The notes under the pieces are model-generated. The model saw only the letters and a list, made by a program, of their open reading frames with translations, was not told where the DNA came from and ran no database searches. From Campylorhamphus procurvoides (taxonomy: Eukaryota > Chordata > Aves > Passeriformes > Dendrocolaptidae): a stretch of 64,000 nt of DNA. A program made the position numbers and the translations under genes. The stretch spans positions 62,001 through 126,000 of the forward strand of contig WBMV01003364.1 in assembly GCA_013396655.1 (NCBI GenBank), read 5' to 3'. Below, in pieces: positions 22,397 through 35,000 of this stretch; the stretch's first letter is position 1, and every line of letters starts with the position of its first letter.

Positions 22397-23432
22397 CAGA
22401 TTCTGATACAGCTCTTACAGGGTTTCTCTCGATGGCTGAGGAGCCCAAGTGGGAACTACACCAACTACGGGGATACAGGGGATGTCTCACTATGGGATCT
22501 GTGCTTTGGCCTGTACAGGAGGGTTTCACCACCTTTGTGCTTTCCCCAGGGGAAGCAACTCCATCCTGGGGTATCTCATGGCCATGCCAAGTCCCTCCCG
22601 GGCACCAAGGCCACTGTCCTGGCCACCAAGGCCACCTGGCTCTGCTCCACTCCTGCTAGTGAGATCTATGCTTGGGGAGGGATCAGGAACAGGAGAAGGC
22701 AGAGGGAGTTGCTTCTGGAGGTGCTGGGGTTTCATATGAGCTGCTGGGTCTGGGTGAGGGCTAGAAGGTGAGGCAGAGGCTGTTTTGGAGGGATTGAGGG
22801 GAAGAAGCTGTGGGACTTGGCTCAATCCATCCCCTCTGCCTTGCACCGGGATCAGGGTCCAGCCCCCAGAGCAGAGCACCTCAACTGCAGCCCTACAGCC
22901 CGGACCAACATCACAGGGTGGACACCCTCCTGAAACTTTCTGCTTTCTCCAGACCCCGTGAACTGCTCCCCCGTTCTGTCCACAGGGTTTGGACCCCATT
23001 CTGATCACCCCAGGATCTCTTTGTCCCTCAGTCATGGACAACACACTGCTCCAAACAGCAGGATTTGGGCTGGGAACCAAGCAGGGAGCTGATGTGAGGA
23101 GACAGCGGTTCCCCTCTCCTCGTCCCACTACCTGGAGGAAAACCGAAAAGTGCCTGTGCTCACAACTAGCAGCTATTCCCTGTGCCTCTGTGCAGAGAAA
23201 GAGGGGGAAACATGATTTCTAGGGCTAAAAGCCACAGGGGATCGGCCCTACCCACAGCCCGGAACCCCGAGGAGGTGTGTGTGGGGAGAACCTGCCCCGG
23301 CGAGCGGAAGAAACCCCCAAGGCAGGCTCGAAAAGTGAGAGAGAAGAGTCAGAAGTGATTCCTAAACCCAGGCACGCCCACGGACACGCACAGCCCCCAC
23401 ACGGACACACATGCGACAACACGGACCACTTA

Positions 23433-23454
23433 ACACACACACACACACACACAC
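23433..23454. repeat. (AC)n microsatellite
   Basis: About eleven AC units inside the probable SLC6A17 3'UTR (GT repeat in the transcript). Confidence 0.95.
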
Positions 23455-23852
23455 TCCCCCCACACCCCATGTCTAACACCGAATGCCACGACAAAATACA
23501 GTATTTCCACGGATAAAAGTAAAGGTGTCGTCCCTCCTCCTCCTCCTCTTTCTTCTCCTCCTCCTTTTCCTCTCTGCTGGCTCTGCCCAGGGTAGTTGGA
23601 CCCTCCCTGGGTTGGGGGTGAAGGGGGAAGGGGACGCCCACCTGCTGCACACAGAAAATAAAAAGGTGAAAATATTCCCCTCTCTAGAATGAGAATTGAT
23701 CTGTACAGCACTGGGAATGAACATAGGTCATGGGCCACTTTGGAATATGGTTTGTCATTTAACAGCATTTACAGTGACATTTACAGAATAAATATACAAT
23801 AGAAATAGCGAATCTCTAGGTTATTATTCCATTTCCTCTCTCTGTATATATT

Positions 23853-23875
23853 TTATATATATATATATATATATA
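23853..23875. repeat. (TA)n microsatellite
   Basis: About eleven TA units in an AT-rich island (23820-23890) of the probable SLC6A17 3'UTR, which is otherwise GC-rich. Confidence 0.95.
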
Positions 23876-25674
23876 ATGTAGATTTTTTTTGTTGCCTTCT
23901 TGTTGACTTTGCCTCTTGTTGATGCTGCAAGAAGAATGAAGGGAAGCAAAGCCTCCCTGGCTGGTTTGGGAATGGGGTGGGAGACATAGGTGGGGCCGGA
24001 TCCTTCCTCCTGGGGTTCAAGGAGTGTCACACCCTGGGAGTGGATGGGATGAAGCATTTTGGCTGTGGGAGGTGTCCTGCTCCATTAACTCCATGGGAGC
24101 TATGGGGGGAATCTGGCCCTCAGGCTCTGAGGTGTAGGGATGCTGGGCAAGGATTTTGCTCATCCTCTTTTGCTGGTCAGGTGAAGGTGGACCCAGAGAT
24201 GGGAGGGAACACGTTGATTAAGGAGGAGGAAATGCCACCAGGTTTGGGATTCTCCCTTTCAGAGATGATGTAGTGAGGATGTTTCTGTGTCCCCCTCCAT
24301 GGGCAGAGGAAGAAGAAAAACACTGGAGTGGATGGAGAAGGGGGAACATGGCTGATCCTGACCACATGGATCTGGTGCCTGTCAGAGCTATCACTGAGCT
24401 GCCTTGGGTTACTCCATGCCTCCATTTCCCCCACCGGAAAAACAGTTAATGAAGGGCCTGAACTGATTGTCAAGGAAGAGTCTTAGGTCACCAGCCAAGC
24501 CCATGGAAAAGGAATATAAATAAAGGATCACAACCCATAAGAGATATCACTGTTGGGAACCCCCTGGCCCCAGGAATGCTGAGAGAAGTTAGGGATGTGG
24601 TGAATCTACCAAGAGCTTTTTGCTCAAAGGGAACACAAGGACAAATGAGGAGAAATGAGGAGGCACATCCAGGGAGAACCAGTGCCCAGCTCCCCTTGGC
24701 TGGGGGGCACGGGAGGTAAGTCAGGGCATGGTTTCCTGAGAGCTAAAGCAAGACTGTGGTAGGACTGGATGTCTCCCAGCTCCTCTGCATGTCCCCCTGG
24801 GACATTTGAAGAAAGGAGTAAGAGAAGACAATCACCACACCAGGGATTTTGGTTTGGCAGAGCATCCCATATGTCAGGAGTAACTCCAGGAGAGAGCTCC
24901 TGACCCCCAACCAGACCCCACACACGATCACACATTCAAACCACCATCACTTCAAAGGTCCTTCTGCCACTCAGCACAAAAACTGCAACTTCATCCCATG
25001 GCTGTGCCACCTCCGTGCCTCCAAACAGCCCCCAGCCACTGTCCCCATGCTGGTGGCAACAAAGGTTCCAGGGATCCACCACCCCAACCACCCCAGTGCT
25101 ACTCCTTTGCCAACACGTTTTGGAACTCGGGGTTATTTGGGTGTGTCCACAGCTATAAAAACCTACAGGAGATACAACAACAACGATGGTGACAACAACA
25201 GCACCTTTTTGTGCTATGAACATCGAGGGTTAAATTGTGCTCGTTGGAATAAGGCCATGGCTCCTCCCGGAAAAAGGACAAAGACAGGGAGGGAAGAGCG
25301 CTGGGAGGGAGCAGGGTTGGCTTCCCAACCTGCCTCCAGGTCCTTGTTCCAACCACCAGCTACTTAGAAAAGAGGGATTCTTTGCTTCAGATTTGAGAAC
25401 GACTCTCGGAAAGGTGTTGCAGCGTCTCTTGCTTCTCCCTTCCCCGGGGGCAGTCCCGGGGGGTCCTGCCTTTCAGCAGAGGGTTGTCGGAGGAGTCCTG
25501 CCCCTCCCGCAATCCTTCCTTCCCGGTGTCACTTTAGAAACGGCTGCTTTGGGTTACGATTTTAACAGGGGGTTCTTCTTCATCTTCCTTATTAATTTTT
25601 TCCTGTTGCGTGGACAGCCAAAATCCATTCCCCAGCGCCCTCCTCTCCCGGTGGGGATGGTGGGCAGGGGGCCA

Positions 25675-26043
25675 TCACAGTTCAGATTCGGGGGTGCTGG
25701 CCAGGAGGTACCCGCTCCCGTATCGTCCGTTGGGAGCGCTGCTCATTTCCATGGGGGAATTGCCGCCGGGCCCCAGGTAGGAGCGGTGCGTGGGCATGGG
25801 CGAGGGGGTCTCACTGGGCACTTTGCTCAGGATGAAACGGGTCTCATCGTTGTCTTCCAGGTTGGAGATGTCCTTCATCATTCGGCCCTTCTTGTACGTG
25901 ACGGAGAGGGCGTTGGAGCCATCAGACACAAGGTGGAACTGCCGGAGGATAAAGACCAGGGGAAGAGGAAGGGATGCCAGGATGATCAGGGAGATGAGGA
26001 TGGCCATGGCCCAGGTTGGATAAAACAGGAACTTTTCAGCAGC
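25675..26043 (-). CDS. SLC6A17: SLC6A17 last coding exon: TM12 and cytoplasmic C terminus
   Basis: 369 bases including TGA, acceptor CTTTCCAG. Encodes residues 605-726: TM12 (about 614-637), then a cytoplasmic tail with [20 protein letters not shown], a Ser/Pro-rich stretch and [13 protein letters not shown]632 corresponds to human P633. Confidence 0.97.
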   Translation of the reverse strand, partial: AAEKFLFYPTWAMAILISLIILASLPLPLVFILRQFHLVSDGSNALSVTYKKGRMMKDISNLEDNDETRFILSKVPSETPSPMPTHRSYLGPGGNSPMEMSSAPNGRYGSGYLLASTPESEL

Positions 26044-29000
26044 CTGGAAAGGACAGATATTAATGTCAAGGGGCTGACACAGCAAAGGTGATGCCTTCAA
26101 CATCTCCACAGTGAAGTGTGAGACAATTCATGCAGCCTTCTGCCAGACTCCATCCTCAGGGACACCTGGAGCTGGCACAAGGTGGGTTCAAATTGAGGGG
26201 AAGGACTTGCTACTGTCCACAGAAATCAACCAAAATCTGCACTCAAGCTTCATCCTGCAGTCAGACCTGGGTGGAGACACCTGGGCAGAGTGGACAAACC
26301 CAACTGCTTGCAAAGGATGAGCAGGATGTCACCCAGGAGAGGGGAGCAGAGGTGGGAGGAACAGAGTGGTTGCAGCTCGCCCTGCTCAGCCATGACCCCT
26401 GAGATGGGGAAGGGGGGCTATTCTCACCTCTTCCCTGATCCAGGCGCTGTATCCCGGGGGACTGACTCCCAGCTGGATGATGCTGGCAGTCATGAGCACA
26501 GCCATGCAGATGGGGGACACATACTTCCAGGTGTAGTAGTAGAACTGGTAGGGCCGGAATCCCAACATTTCCGTCAGCTCCTGCATGAACCTGCCAGGAA
26601 GGGGATGGAATCCTGATCTTTTCTCCACCTTCAAGTGAGAAACTCCATTCCAGGAGCCCCCATTGTAAGTTATGCTCAAGGTAGAGCCTGAAGAATAACC
26701 CAGCTGGTCCTGGGGAGCATCTCAGTATCCCTCAAGCCTCTAGGACTTTTGGAAAACTCCTAAGGAAAACGCCTTTGGGGTGTTATCCAGAGCATCCTTT
26801 GCTCTGGCCAACTTAGGAATAGCAAAAAGCACTGGGGGGAAACAAGGTGTCCTTCCAGAATGACCTGGAAACCTCAGAAAAAAGGGTAATCACAGATGAC
26901 AGACCACCACAACCAACAGGAGATACCGACCAGGAGGACCTGCTCCTGGGGCTGGGTTGCACCAAGGCAGGGCAGGAGGACCAAGGGGAACTGAGCTTTT
27001 CTCTTGGAGAAAAAAACATATGTAAAAGCACCAGAAAGAGAGAGGTTTTTAGCCAGGAGTCACAGCACACTTATTCCTTTGGCTGTGCAAATTCCTTACT
27101 TTTTTGTGCCATAAATCCAGGCCACGGCAATGTTCTCCAGGATGACCACAACAGTGAGAGGCAGTGTGGCTGAGTAATCATCAAACATGGTGACAAAGTA
27201 GTTCCCAGAGCGCTGCACAAAGATCAGCCCCACCAGAAAGGCGAAGATGCAGCAACCGACTGTGGGAAGCAAACAGGGGTGGTCAGCAGAGCCCCCAAAG
27301 AGGAACCCAGACCTCCACAAGGTCCATTCCATGCATTAGCATTGTCACCAAACCCCACTGAGGGACACCAAGACCTCCTCAAGGTCCATTCCCTGCATTG
27401 ACAGGGTCAACAGAGCCCCTCCTCCCTCCATCCCAAGGGGCACCAAACCTCCACAAAGTCCATTCCGTGCATTGGCAGGGTCAAAAGAGCCCCCCAAGAG
27501 GAAATGAGACCTTCACAAGGTCCTCTCCCTCCACTGACATAGTCAGCAGGGCTCTCTGAGGGACACTAAAACTTCCCAAGGTCCATTCCCTGCATTGATG
27601 TGGTCATCAGAGCCACTCAGGGGGATCCAAGTCCTCCATAAGGCCCATTCCCTGCAGTGCCATGGGCAGCAAACCCCCCTAGAGACACCAAGACCTTCAC
27701 AAGGTCCATTCTGTGCATTGGCAGGGTCAAAAGAGCCCCCCAGGAGGAAACAAGACCTCCACGAGATCCATTCCCTGCATTGACAGGGTCAGCTGAGACC
27801 CCCAAGAGGCACCAAGACCTCCCAGTGTCCATCTTCTCCATTGGCATGGTCAACAAACCCCCCTGAGGGACACCAAGACCCCCACAAGGCCCGTTCTCTG
27901 CATTGGCATGGTCAGCAAAGCCCCCTGAGTGACATCAAGACCTCTACAAGGTCCATTCTCTGCACTGACACAGTCAGCTGAGCCCCCCAGGGGAACCAAG
28001 ACCTCCCAAGGTCCATTCCCTGCAAGGATAACCCCCCTGAGGGGAACCAAGACCACCACAACCAAGACCTCCTCTGCATTATCAGAACCCAGTTCACACC
28101 CGTCATGTCCACACTCCCCTGAAATGACTCCTCAGGGCACTGGGCCCCCCTCCCTTTCCCCAGGAGGCTGCAGGAGAAAGGCCCTCACCTGTGAACACCT
28201 CCTTGCGCACCTTGAAGGTGTCAATGATGGGGGTGGTGATTCCTGACATGGTCCCGATCATGCTCCCCAGGCCCAAGTTGATGAGCATCAGGAAGAACAT
28301 GACAGACCAGAAGGGTGATGCCGGGAAGTGGGTCATGGCTTCTGTGAAGGCGATGAAGGCCAGGCCAGTCCCTTGCACCGACTGTGGAGAGAGATACAGG
28401 ACCAAAAGGTGAGAAAAAACATGTGAGGGACACCTGGATGTCTCAGGTCTCCCTCACTGAAAGGGAAAGAAAACCCCAGTCTGGTAGTGGTGATGACCCT
28501 GCAGGACTTGCTATGGACAGACTTTCTCCCCACCCCAGGTTGGGCCATGAGGGGAAAACCACAAGGACATGGATTCCCTATACCTGGAGGGTCTCTAAAA
28601 GTAGTTTTTTGGCTGATGTGCCTGGGATTGACAAAGGGAGGGGCAGTGGGGAGGTGACCTCCTGGGAGTGCCACCAGATACCTTGTTGAGCTCGTCCTCC
28701 AGCAGGCATGCATCCAAGCCCAGCTCCTTGAAGTGCCCCTCCTTCACCGTCATGATCACCCTGTACATCTCATTGTAGTCCTTGGCAGTAAGGTGGGAGA
28801 AGTTCACATGGGGTGGAATGAGGTCGTGGCTCAGCACATTGCTGTTCAGGTAGCCCAGAATCTTTTCAGCATTCCTAAAGGACAACAGAACCTCTCAGGT
28901 GGTGTGAGATGTGTTGGATTTACCTTCAACTTGCAGACCAAGAGCCCATTTTAGGGCTGGATTTTAGGCTGGAGGAGCTGAATGCCCAGCTCCCTCTGTG

Positions 29001-32000
29001 GGATATCTCTGGAAATACAAGTCTTGACCATCAGGAACTTGTGTCCAACAAAGCCCTTTGCTACCTCCAGGCCCACCACAACTAGGAGCAGCAAAGCCCT
29101 GCCCACCCCAAACAAATTAAACCCAGCTCTTACTCCACCACACATTTCTCGTTCATGATGTTGGCCTTGAAGCCCAGCACAGCAAACACCACCAGGGTGG
29201 CCAGCACGGATGTGAAGAAGTTGATGAAGGACACGAGAGTGGCATCAAAGTGGCAGTTGTTGTCCTGCTTGTTGTAGCTGGAGAAGGCGATGACACCCCC
29301 AAAACCCAGGCCCAGGGCAAAGAAAACTTGCGTGGCTGCCTCCCGCCACACCTGGGGGTCCAACATTTTGTCCAGCTTGGGAGGAAGACAGGAGAAGAAG
29401 TTCAGTGGCCTGGAGGCCCCACAACTCATCCCAGTGGAGCCAGAGCTCCATTAAAAGGCTGCTGTGCCTCCAGACTGGGCTGGTTTTGGAGCAGCTTTGA
29501 TGGGGAGAGGAATGAGATGATCTTTGAGCTCCCCTCCAACCCAAACCATTCTGGGATTTCCATGATCGACCATGATGAGGTCACGAGCACTTACAGGTCC
29601 TTCTGTTTCCCACAGAGGGAGAAACTGTGGCACAGAGAGATCAGGACTAAACCCGACCATGTCTCTGAGGGCTCCGTCTTCCCCAGGGCCCAAACTACTG
29701 CTCCATCTCCCAGTGCAAAACCCTACAACTTCCCAGTGGACACTCTGTGGAGTGGTGTCCCTGTCCCCCCACCCCACGGAACCACAATCTACCCAGTGAT
29801 GTGTCTCCATCCTTCCTTCTTCTAGAGCACCTGGAGCACTTGGAAATCAAACATCTCGGATGGGAGGGTTTGTTTTAGGTCTTGATCCCCCCCCAACCAC
29901 ATCCCCCTCTCCCAGGAGCCAGAGCTGCAGCCTGGAGGCCTCCCAGCATCATCCATCAGAAGCCCATAATTAATATATCCCAACAGCTTCACAGGCTCAG
30001 CTGATTCATCTACATCTCTGCTTAATTAATTAATTAGCTGCTTAATTAATAGGCACATACCATCAGCAGAGGTTTTGTTGCCAGACAGAGCCTTTCCATG
30101 AAGTCTTTATATTTGTATATGGCCTTGAGCACCTCCACAGCCCCCACCCTGGTGTGAGCAGCTGAGGGAGATGGGGGTGATGGCAGGGGGCGGGGGGGGG
30201 TGCTTTGTGAGGCTCTGGGTTGTCCAGGCCACACCCTAAATTCTGGGTGCTGATGATCCATCAGAATCCCTGGGATGGTTTGAGGTTGGAACCCTGACTT
30301 TTGGGGTGGGGAGGAAAACAAGGGAACTGTAGGGAAATAATAAGAGGAGTAAGAAAAATAAGGGAAAATAGGGTGTGACCAACCAGGAGGAGAATCTGCT
30401 TAGAGTTTGAGGGCTCTCACCTTGGGTGTGAACATGTGCATGATCCCATCCACTGCCCCACGCAGGAGAAGTCCCCGCACCAAGAAGCAAACGAGCACCA
30501 GGTATGGGAAGAGGGAGCTGAAGTACATCACCTGGAGCAAGAGAGATCCAACATGGGCACAGCCTCAGTTCCCACTCAGCCACCTCCCCATCCAACCCAC
30601 GGTTTCCCACCCCAGGATGAGGTTTGTTCCTCGGGCAAACAAAGAACCTGGGATTCTGATTCTTTGTGGGACCCCTTGGAGCAGGATGTTCCCAGTGCTG
30701 AAGCTAAGGTCAATTTACTGCCCTGGCTGAGCCCTGGCTGGAGGTGTCAGTTGGACTAAACCTCTTCCCTACACTCTCTTTTAATCTCATTGTGGACCCT
30801 CACCACAGGTGATCCCAGCTGTGGAGTGGACATGAGCATCCCAAGGGACACAGCATGCCACAGCCACCCCAGACTAGGAGGAAGGGTCTCCATCCTCCCC
30901 TGGCCACCTCCCACTTCCAGAGTACCTGGAACACTTGAAACCAAGTGTCAAAGGAGACACTTGATGTCCCAGTCAAAGGAAAGTGTGATCCAGGAGGCTC
31001 CTGCCTCCAGGACAGAGTCCAACCAGGCTCAGGTGGCCACCAATACCCACCTTCCCCGAGGACTGGATGCCTTTGATCATGGCCAAACCCACAAGGCTCC
31101 AGGCCACCAACAGACACAGGGTCATCTTCCAGTTGAGTCCTCCGCCCTCCGAGATGGAGTTGGAGATGTCCAGGGTTTCCCGGTACCAGAAGTAGGTGGT
31201 GGCTGAGCTCCTTTCACATTCTGTCTCCACAACTGCAAAGGAGTATAGGCAGGAGAGTGTGAGGGGGCTGGGAAAGAGTCCCTCACCATCCCCTGGGCTT
31301 GATCTAATGTCCAAAACCTACTGGAGCTAGCCAGGGAAGGGAGGCACCTATGGAAACTAAGGGGCAGGAATTCATGGGGTTTGCTTTTAGCAGGAAGAAT
31401 AAGAGACAAGACATAAAACAATTTCTAGGTGAAAGTGTGATGTTAAATACAGGGAGAGACATTTGAATTTGCTATAAAACCTCTCAGAGTGTCCCAAGGA
31501 GGTGCTTAGATGATATTAAACACCATTAGCTCCGTCAGTGTCTTGGTCAGGCACTGATGGAGCAACCAGGTTCTGGATCAGATCCTGGCCTGAAACACTG
31601 AGGAAGCCTGAAAATCCATACTGTGGATTCCCAAACTGGCACCAAATCCCATCAGGTGTGACAGAGAGCACAGGAGACCCTCATCCAACCCAAGGGAAAG
31701 CTTTCCATGTGTTCAGGTGGAGCAGATAGGACTCAGTGCCCCAGGAGACAACTCAACCTCCTGGGACAGCTACAGATGTTGGGGGTCCCGTGTCCCCCAG
31801 CTCCCTTCCCTAGGAATTGCTCCCACCCAGCTGAGCCCCCACCTCTGACCCCAGGGTTGCCCCTTACCTGCCATGGAGCCATTCTTCATGAGGGGACACT
31901 CACTCCAGGGAAGGGGGTACTGGAAGGATTTGAAGAAGTAGAAGATGCTCCACCCAATGATGACATTGTAGTAGAGACCAACAAAAAAGCAGACCTAGGA

Positions 32001-35000
32001 GGGAGGACATGGTGTCAAATCACAGAGCAGTGACACTGTCCCCAGGCTCCCACTGGGCAGAGTCTGAGCCTGCAGGGATTAGGGGTTGGCCCATTCCCCC
32101 AGCCAGCCCATGAGTGGAGTTGGAAAAACACGCCTTGACTTCTCAAACCCATTGTGGGTCTGTGGGAATCAGGGGTTGGAACCACCCCACCCCCAAACCA
32201 GTCCATGAGTGGAGCTGGAAAAACACCCCTTGTCCACTCAAACCTCCCCATGGGGGCTCTCAGGGTTTGGTTCCACCTCACACAGCCTGAGGTGGGACCT
32301 GGGGGTCCCCTGAGTACACTCACCAGGCAGCTGGCATAGCCGATGCCCCCCAGGCGGGGACAGATGTAATTCCAGACTCCAATGCTGCCCCTGCGGATCC
32401 GCTGCCCCACTGCCAGCTCCAGGAAGAATAGGGGGAGCCCGATGATGATGAGCAGGACCAGGTATGGGACCAGGTAGGCACCTGGAAGGGGAAAGAAAGG
32501 TTGTCATGGACCCATCTCTCTGTTCTCAAGGACAGTGGACAGGGATGGACAGGCTCTGCCAATCCACTGGTTCATTTGCAAATGGCCTTAAGTTGCACCA
32601 GAGAAGGTTTGGATTGGATATTAGGGGAAAATTCTTCATGGAAAGAGTGGTCAGGCATTGACACAGCTGCCCAGGACAGTGGTGGAGTCACCATCCCTGG
32701 AGGGGTTTAAAAAGCATGTGGATGTGGGTTAGTGGTAACCACAGCAGAGGTGGGTTTGACTTAGAGGGCTTTCCCAACCTAAATGTTTCCATGATTTCAG
32801 GATCCAGGAATGCAGATCGGAGCCTTGCCAGCAGAGAAGCTGTGGAGAGGAGCAAACACATGTATGTGGAAGGAAAGGGTGCAGCATTCCCTGCCAGTGT
32901 GGGGTCATGAGGGATTGACTTCAATGCACCCAAACACCTCCTGAATCTATAGACACATCAACCCATGTGCAAGGAGACACTTCCACAAGCCGATCCATGG
33001 GGACATGGCCACATTCCCGGCCATCTCGGACACACAGGGAGGCAGGAGCCCTCCTGCTCCCCCAGGTCCTGCCTGTGCTCACCTGTCCGAGCCCACATTC
33101 CCCCCAGACACCCCACATCCCAAACAGCAGCATCCATTGTGCCACCCGGTGCAGAGCAAAGTCCTCTGACAGAAAGAGGAACAACTCAGATTAAAAACTC
33201 GGTTAACCTCTGTCTAATTGTTGAGGCTGGAGCAAAATCAGCGGCTCCCGAAGCACAACCAAGTGGCCGTAAAGGATGCGATGACTCAACGTTGCAGTTG
33301 ATGAACGACTCCAGCCTTCTGCCAGGAGCCGAGGATCGGATTGGGAGCGTGTGGCTGCCTCCCGCAGGGCAGCAGACAATCCAAAGGCAGGGAAAATTCC
33401 TGGCTGGATTGACACGCCGGTGACAGCCACCACCTCTCGGCCCTGGGAGGGACCTGGGGCAGCTGCTGCTGCTCAGAGCAGCAAACCTAGTGGGTTGAGG
33501 ATGATGTGTTAGAAATACACATGGGGAGAGAAAGTGAGATGCAGCAGCTCAAGGTGGCTGGGAGGAGGAAAGGAGAGGCAGGGAAAAGAGCTGGAGCTCA
33601 GTGGAATTCGGGAAGGACCACGAGCATCCCATCTCTGCAGTGTCCTCTGGGGCAGCTCAACCTGACACAGACAGACAGATTCACATGGAAATGTGTCCAG
33701 TATTGGAGATTTTCTTGCTGTGATGTCTGGAAAGGTGGGCATCAGCTCAAGGCTGTACATCACTGTGCTTGGCAGCACCAGGGCCGGCCTGTGCCAGCTC
33801 CTGGCACACTGAGTCCTTAGAATTTGGCTCCAGCCCATCCTGCTCCCAGCACAGCCACCCTCCCCCGCAGGCACCTGCTCCGGGAGCAGGAGAGAAGCAG
33901 CAGCCACCACCACATCCCGGGGCTGCTCAGCATGGCCAGGAATGGTCTGTCCTTCCCTCCCAACTTCCTGCATCTGTCTGGCCACAGACTGGTCAGAATC
34001 CCAGTCAATAGGGAGGAAGAAAAGGGAGAAAATCAGTGTCTGCCCCATGGGACAGGCAGATGATGCCACGTGGCATATAGAAAAACCTCAGCAAAGCTCA
34101 GGAATTGCTTCTCAAACCAGCTCTGTGCCTCAGTTTTCCCACCTATAGAAGGGAAAAGGGAAGGGAAAAAGGGAAGGAAAAAGGAAGGGGAAAGGGAAGG
34201 GCTGACTGCACATTTTGCAGAATGACTCATCCAGATGATGACAACGGAGATGTTTTAATTATTGAGAGTGCTGCAGGATTTCCGGCTGCAGGGCCAGGGG
34301 CACAAGGGATGCATGGGATGCCTGAGGGGAGAGAGGAGCACTGGGCTGGTCCTGAATCCCTTCAATACTGCTGGGAAGGGGCTGGCTTGGGTTAATGATG
34401 AAGAACCCACCTGATCATCAGTGTCAGGATGGGTGGTGGATCTCAGCAGAGCTGGACAAGATGTGGCCCTCTGCACTGCTCCCGGAAACCCAAGAAGGAG
34501 GCACAGGGTGGGTAGAGAGAATGGGATGGCTGAAAGGAGGATTTGGGAAAGAACTGGAGCCTAGACATTGTGGCTTCAAGACACAGGGAAATGGAGGGAC
34601 TCTTCCATTTTTATACGATGTGGCTTCAGGACACAAGGAAAGGCAGGGATTCTCTCTTCCTATTTTTCTCCTAATTTCCAAATTGCCCCAACAGGAATTG
34701 GGGGCTGCAGTAAAAAGTCCTCATTCCCATTCTGCGACTCGCCTTGACTTTGGAGTGGGTGGGTAGACAACCCTTAGGAAAAGGTTGTCCAGGAGATTCC
34801 AAAATCTCAGCACAACTCCTGGCTGCCCCTTTCCATCTTCAGAGCCCAAATAACCCACTTTGGAGCCCAAATAACCCCTGTCCTGCCCCAGCATCCACAC
34901 ACCGATGTGCAGTGAGCTAGGATTACTCCATAATCCCTTCTCCAAGGGCTGATCCCACTTCTGCCCCATGTCTCACCTCCTCCATTCTTCTGGCAGAGGT

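Larger units (their letters stand above)
22391..25674 (-). other. SLC6A17: SLC6A17 3'UTR (probable extent)
   Basis: Sequence following the stop codon. No splice structure or other coding sequence was seen. The first good polyadenylation hexamer I found on the minus strand is ATTAAA at 22391-22396, giving a 3'UTR of about 3.3 kb; from memory the human SLC6A17 mRNA also has a long 3'UTR of several kb. It contains an AC microsatellite (23433-23454), a pyrimidine-rich block (23530-23580, purine-rich in the mRNA) and a TA tract (23853-23875). The end point is inferred. Confidence 0.45.
29376..30420 (-). other. SLC6A17 intron between coding exons 5 and 6
   Basis: 1045 bases. It holds a degraded CR1 tail (29505-29570), a palindromic TTAATTAATTAA cluster (30019-30052), and a G-rich run at 30183-30200. 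No other feature was recognised. Confidence 0.85.
32482..34976 (-). other. SLC6A17 intron between first and second coding exons
   Basis: 2495 bases. It contains a CR1 tail (32560-32805), a CpG-bearing unique block at 33185-33425, a purine tract (34147-34200), a 50-base tandem duplication (34569-34670) and a 20-base duplication (34841-34878). No coding sequence was recognised. Confidence 0.8.

Noticed and set aside
25237..26091. Open frame of 284 codons on the plus strand
   Set aside because: Antisense shadow of the last SLC6A17 exon, whose codon bias keeps the opposite frame open.
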